Source: Elusimicrobiota bacterium (GTDB lineage Bacteria; Omnitrophota; Gorgyraeia; Zapsychrales; Fredricksoniimonadaceae). Taken from it: 8,757 nucleotides of DNA. The notes below the pieces were generated by a model. That model made no database searches. It worked only from the letters and a program-made list of their open reading frames with translations, and had not been told where the DNA came from. The stretch covers positions 1 to 8,757 of the forward strand of contig JAAYZZ010000011.1 of the NCBI GenBank assembly GCA_012514595.1, given 5' to 3'. The translations under genes were made by a program, and so were the position numbers. Below, in pieces: positions 7,258 through 8,757 of this stretch (position 1 is the first letter of the stretch; every line of letters starts with the position of its first letter).

Positions 7258-7317
7258 AACGCAACGTGTTCGTTTGGAGTGATTTTCGAATTACTCGACG
7301 AGCCGTTGCGTTTTTTT
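7258..7317 (+). terminator. Long hairpin with T7 run just inside the tRNA-Thr breakpoint
   Basis: The outer stem AACGCAACG (7258-7266) pairs perfectly with CGTTGCGTT (7304-7312). A middle stem GTTCGT/ACGAGC (7268-7273 with 7298-7303) has one G-U pair. The inner stem GAGTGATT/AATTACTC (7277-7284 with 7289-7296), also with one G-U pair, closes a TTCG tetraloop. Ts run to 7317. It should act as an intrinsic terminator for transcription coming from the tRNA side. Its length and layered stems are more than a terminator needs, so a small structured RNA is an alternative. Confidence 0.75.
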
Positions 7318-7752
7318 ATTTTGTACTGACAGGACGATGGACAGCGGGAATCACCGCTTCGAAGAAACTTTTTGGACACCAGAACAAACAAGGACGATCG
7401 CTTGTAAGAAGGGTGTAAAACTTTTTTCGGTCTTTGTTTTGTTGATCGATCAGGGTGATCATTCTTCAGGACCGCGGTTCGAGCGCAGTCTTTTCAAAAT
7501 GACCTACATGGGGTGATACACGATGTGGGAGGAGTGGTAGGAGATGGTTTTCATAACCTGTTATTTTTCAGCCACGCGTTTCTTCCGCTTCGCGTCAGAA
7601 AGTTCCAGACCCCTCCCTCTCATCCATGTTGGCACTGGAGAGGTAGGGGTCTGGAACTGCCGCGTGGCTGAAGAACGGCTGATCGGGATGTTGAGGGGAA
7701 GTGTTTCGGGTGGGGTGCGGGGGAGCTTTTTCGGCTATTTGATAGTAAATCC
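7318..7752. other. Non-coding stretch with structured DNA, no convincing gene
   Basis: I see no supported gene on either strand between the hairpin at 7317 and the promoter at 7753. A 70-codon plus-strand frame at 7544-7756 runs straight through the large inverted repeat and is rejected. Small items present are the octamer AGGACGAT twice (about 7332 and 7391), a GATC-rich palindromic patch near 7440-7460 (TGATCGATCA, then TGATCA), the inverted repeat listed separately, and a G-run cluster at 7695-7723. Such a region next to an attachment site could hold recombinase or origin binding sites. Confidence 0.5.
7567..7672. repeat. Large near-perfect inverted repeat (about 106 bases)
   Basis: The outer arms TTCAGCCACGCG (7567-7578) and CGCGTGGCTGAA (7661-7672) are perfect complements over 12 bases. 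The inner arms at 7601-7621 and 7638-7658 match at 20 of 21 positions; they begin AGTTCCAGACCCCT and end AGGGGTCTGGAACT. The inner loop is 16 bases. The left side carries a 22-base insert between the two arms (7579-7600) while the right side has only GC, so the fold has a large one-sided bulge. There is no T run after it, so it is not a standard terminator. It does not show the paired core sites of an integron attC. Confidence 0.85.
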
Positions 7753-7781
7753 TTGACATTTGACTATTCGTCATGTATGCT
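7753..7781 (+). promoter_or_regulatory. Near-consensus sigma70 promoter with possible operator
   Basis: A perfect TTGACA (7753-7758), a 17-base spacer and TATGCT (7776-7781, four of six) give a strong promoter starting near 7788, about 54 bases before the next gene. Within the spacer lies the inverted repeat TGAC-TATTC-GTCA (7761-7773). Just upstream of the -35 box is CTAT-TTG-ATAG (7735-7745). Either could bind a repressor, for example the HTH protein encoded downstream; that link is only inference. Confidence 0.7.
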
Positions 7782-7841
7782 TTGGGCAGATGTTGCGTTG
7801 GCGTTTGAGCATGGCATGGCGAAGGAAGGGAAGCGTTGCGT

Positions 7842-8537
7842 ATGATCTCCCAGAGGATCAGGGTCTATAAGTATCTTGCGGAGCAGAAATACGGCACTCT
7901 GCAGGACATTCAGAACGGTTCAGGCAGTCAGGCTAGCAGCGAGGCGTTTCGGGTCTCGCTCTACCAGTTCGGCTTGAGCCGTTTTTCTTTTCCCGGCATC
8001 AGACACGGCGTCTGGCATATCTGCTCCCAGTCCATCCTTGATGAACTTTTCACTTATTTCCCAGAGGAGCCTCTTTACAGGGTTTCTCCCGTCCGTTTGT
8101 ATGAAGTGGAACACGCCCTGGGCATGAACAGGGTCCGGGCGGCTGTCTGCCGACAGCCGGGCGTGAAAGTGCTGCAATGGTATTCAGAACACCATATCAG
8201 AGCCCTACCGCCGCCCCTTCGGTTCGGGCTGTCCTGGAGCTTGCTTCCTGATGCCATGTTCGTAGGGCTTCGTTCGGACGGCACGCAAAAGACATTTTAT
8301 ATCGAATATGAGCGCTCTCTCAAGGCCCCGGGACGATACCGGCATATTTTTTCTTCGTATCTGGCCAGGACTGATGTGACAGAGCGCAGTGTCATTTATG
8401 TGTGTCAGGATCCGAGGGTGCGCCGGGAGCTGGAGAGGATCAGCGCCCGGATGGCCGCAACGAAAGGGGTGTTCCAGTTCGCGGATATGGAGGCCCTGTG
8501 CGGCCGGGAAGAGGAAAAGGAAAACAGGAGTGGTTAG
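7842..8537 (+). CDS. Putative replication-relaxation (Replic_Relax-like) protein
   Basis: The protein has 231 residues and no signal peptide or membrane segment. The N-terminal 60 or so residues look like a winged helix (MISQRIRVYKYLAEQKYGTL, then FGLSRFSFPG). The second half has the pattern LLPDAMFVGL (D137), TFYIEYERS (E155, E157), then an R/Y-rich helix (APGRYRHIFSSYL) and a strand with VIYVCQD. This PD...E-x-E order with a following arginine helix resembles the plasmid and ICE Replic_Relax family, and also recalls PD-(D/E)XK nuclease folds. I am not certain of either. A TTG at 7836 with AAGGAAGGG ending 5 bases before it is an equally good start and would add two residues. It is the first gene behind the promoter at 7753 and is followed after 15 bases by an HTH gene. 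Codon use is more mixed than in the host genes. Confidence 0.5.
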   Translation: MISQRIRVYKYLAEQKYGTLQDIQNGSGSQASSEAFRVSLYQFGLSRFSFPGIRHGVWHICSQSILDELFTYFPEEPLYRVSPVRLYEVEHALGMNRVRAAVCRQPGVKVLQWYSEHHIRALPPPLRFGLSWSLLPDAMFVGLRSDGTQKTFYIEYERSLKAPGRYRHIFSSYLARTDVTERSVIYVCQDPRVRRELERISARMAATKGVFQFADMEALCGREEEKENRSG

Positions 8538-8552
8538 CGAAGGGAGGAGAGT

Positions 8553-8757
8553 ATGGAACGACGTTTTTTCAGTGCAAAGGAGATCGCCAATTATCTGGGG
8601 ACCACGGAATGGGCTGTGCGCAAATGGGTACTGCGGGGGCAGATCCCATTTCTGAAGTTCGGCAAACTCGTGCGTTTTGACATGCAGAAGATCAATGTAT
8701 GGGTGAAGAGCAAGGAGTGTGCCTATTCCCGCCGGACATTTCCGCTGGCGGAGGTCA
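8553..8757 (+). CDS. Excisionase/AlpA-like helix-turn-helix protein (partial at right edge)
   Basis: An ATG at 8553 with a strong AGGGAGGAG (8541-8549) opens a frame that stays open to the window edge, giving 68 residues. The first 55 residues are a classic HTH_17/MerR-like DNA-binding domain: FSAKEIANYLGTTEWAVRKW for the helix-turn-helix, RGQIPFLKFG for the wing, then KLVRFDMQKINVWV. Such domains occur in excisionases that steer tyrosine integrases and in small regulators of phages, plasmids and ICEs. The tail after residue 55 (KECAYSRRTFPLAEV) is unassigned. It follows the previous gene by 15 bases, so the two are very likely one operon. Whether it is Xis or a transcription regulator cannot be told here. 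Confidence 0.8.
   Translation, partial: MERRFFSAKEIANYLGTTEWAVRKWVLRGQIPFLKFGKLVRFDMQKINVWVKSKECAYSRRTFPLAEV

Larger units (their letters stand above)
7245..8757 (+). mobile_element. Probable left end of an integrated mobile element (continues past right edge)
   Basis: The stretch begins at the tRNA-Thr breakpoint and contains only sequence unlike the tight chromosomal operons to its left. It has a long hairpin with a T run, 520 bases of structured non-coding DNA, a replication-relaxation-like gene and an excisionase-like HTH gene. The two genes use Ile and Leu codons more evenly than otsB, hppA or the SPFH gene, which strongly favour ATC and CTC/CTG. No integrase, relaxase or transfer gene is seen in the window, and the right end is outside it. 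The element type (conjugative, mobilisable or phage-like) and the exact edge therefore remain inferred. Confidence 0.6.

Noticed and set aside
7567..7672. The large inverted repeat as an integron attC site
   Set aside because: There is no RYYYAAC/GTTRRRY core pair at the ends, and no integron integrase or cassette array is seen.
7544..7756. A 70-codon plus-strand frame in the non-coding stretch with a purine-rich run before its ATG
   Set aside because: It runs through both arms of the large inverted repeat and its protein has no recognisable pattern; the frame is a side effect of the repeat.
7245..8757. Group I intron splitting the tRNA-Thr anticodon arm
   Set aside because: No 3' tRNA half follows within 1.5 kb, no group I core pairing was recognised, and two protein genes with their own promoter lie here.
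1..8757. CRISPR array or tandem repeat array
   Set aside because: No regularly spaced repeat units were seen on either strand; the only long direct repeat is the shared D-arm region of the two tRNA genes.

Overview
The window is bacterial, GC-rich and tightly packed, with all protein genes on the plus strand. The first 6.9 kb looks like ordinary chromosome: a trehalose/glycan operon, a membrane pyrophosphatase and a lipoprotein-SPFH pair. Lineage cannot be fixed from this stretch. The mix of OtsAB plus a GH15 enzyme, a K+-dependent-type membrane pyrophosphatase and a small DUF3568-like lipoprotein would fit an uncultured, environmental Gram-negative such as Omnitrophota or a relative, but this is only a guess.

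Layout. Bases 1-2877 hold the end of otsA (trehalose-6-phosphate synthase), then otsB (trehalose-6-phosphate phosphatase) and a GH15 glucoamylase/trehalase-like enzyme. They are joined by GTGA and ATGA stop/start overlaps and so form one translationally coupled operon. After a 170-base gap with a candidate promoter comes hppA (3048-5381), closed by a strong intrinsic terminator. Next is a pair joined by another ATGA overlap: a small lipoprotein (5465-5860) and a membrane-anchored SPFH/band-7 protein (5857-6921). A good sigma70-type promoter then drives an intact tRNA-Phe(GAA), followed by a terminator-like hairpin.

The character changes at 7204. A tRNA-Thr(CGU) gene is perfect from its 5' end to the third base of the 3' side of the anticodon stem (7244), then runs into unrelated sequence. 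The matching acceptor strand is not found anywhere later in the window. The breakpoint is followed by a long hairpin with a T7 run, about 520 bases without a convincing gene (including a roughly 106-base inverted repeat and a G-run cluster), a near-consensus promoter, a gene resembling replication-relaxation (Replic_Relax) proteins, and the start of an excisionase/AlpA-like HTH gene that leaves the window. Codon use in these last two genes is more mixed than in the host genes. The simplest reading is the left end of an integrated mobile element, perhaps conjugative, that used the anticodon region of tRNA-Thr(CGU) as its attachment site and, at this end, left the tRNA broken.

How the genes work together: OtsA and OtsB make trehalose, and the GH15 enzyme may cut trehalose or another alpha-glucoside. 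HppA couples pyrophosphate hydrolysis, including that released by biosynthesis, to ion pumping. The lipoprotein and SPFH protein probably act together at the cell envelope. The right-hand genes probably serve maintenance or transfer of the element.
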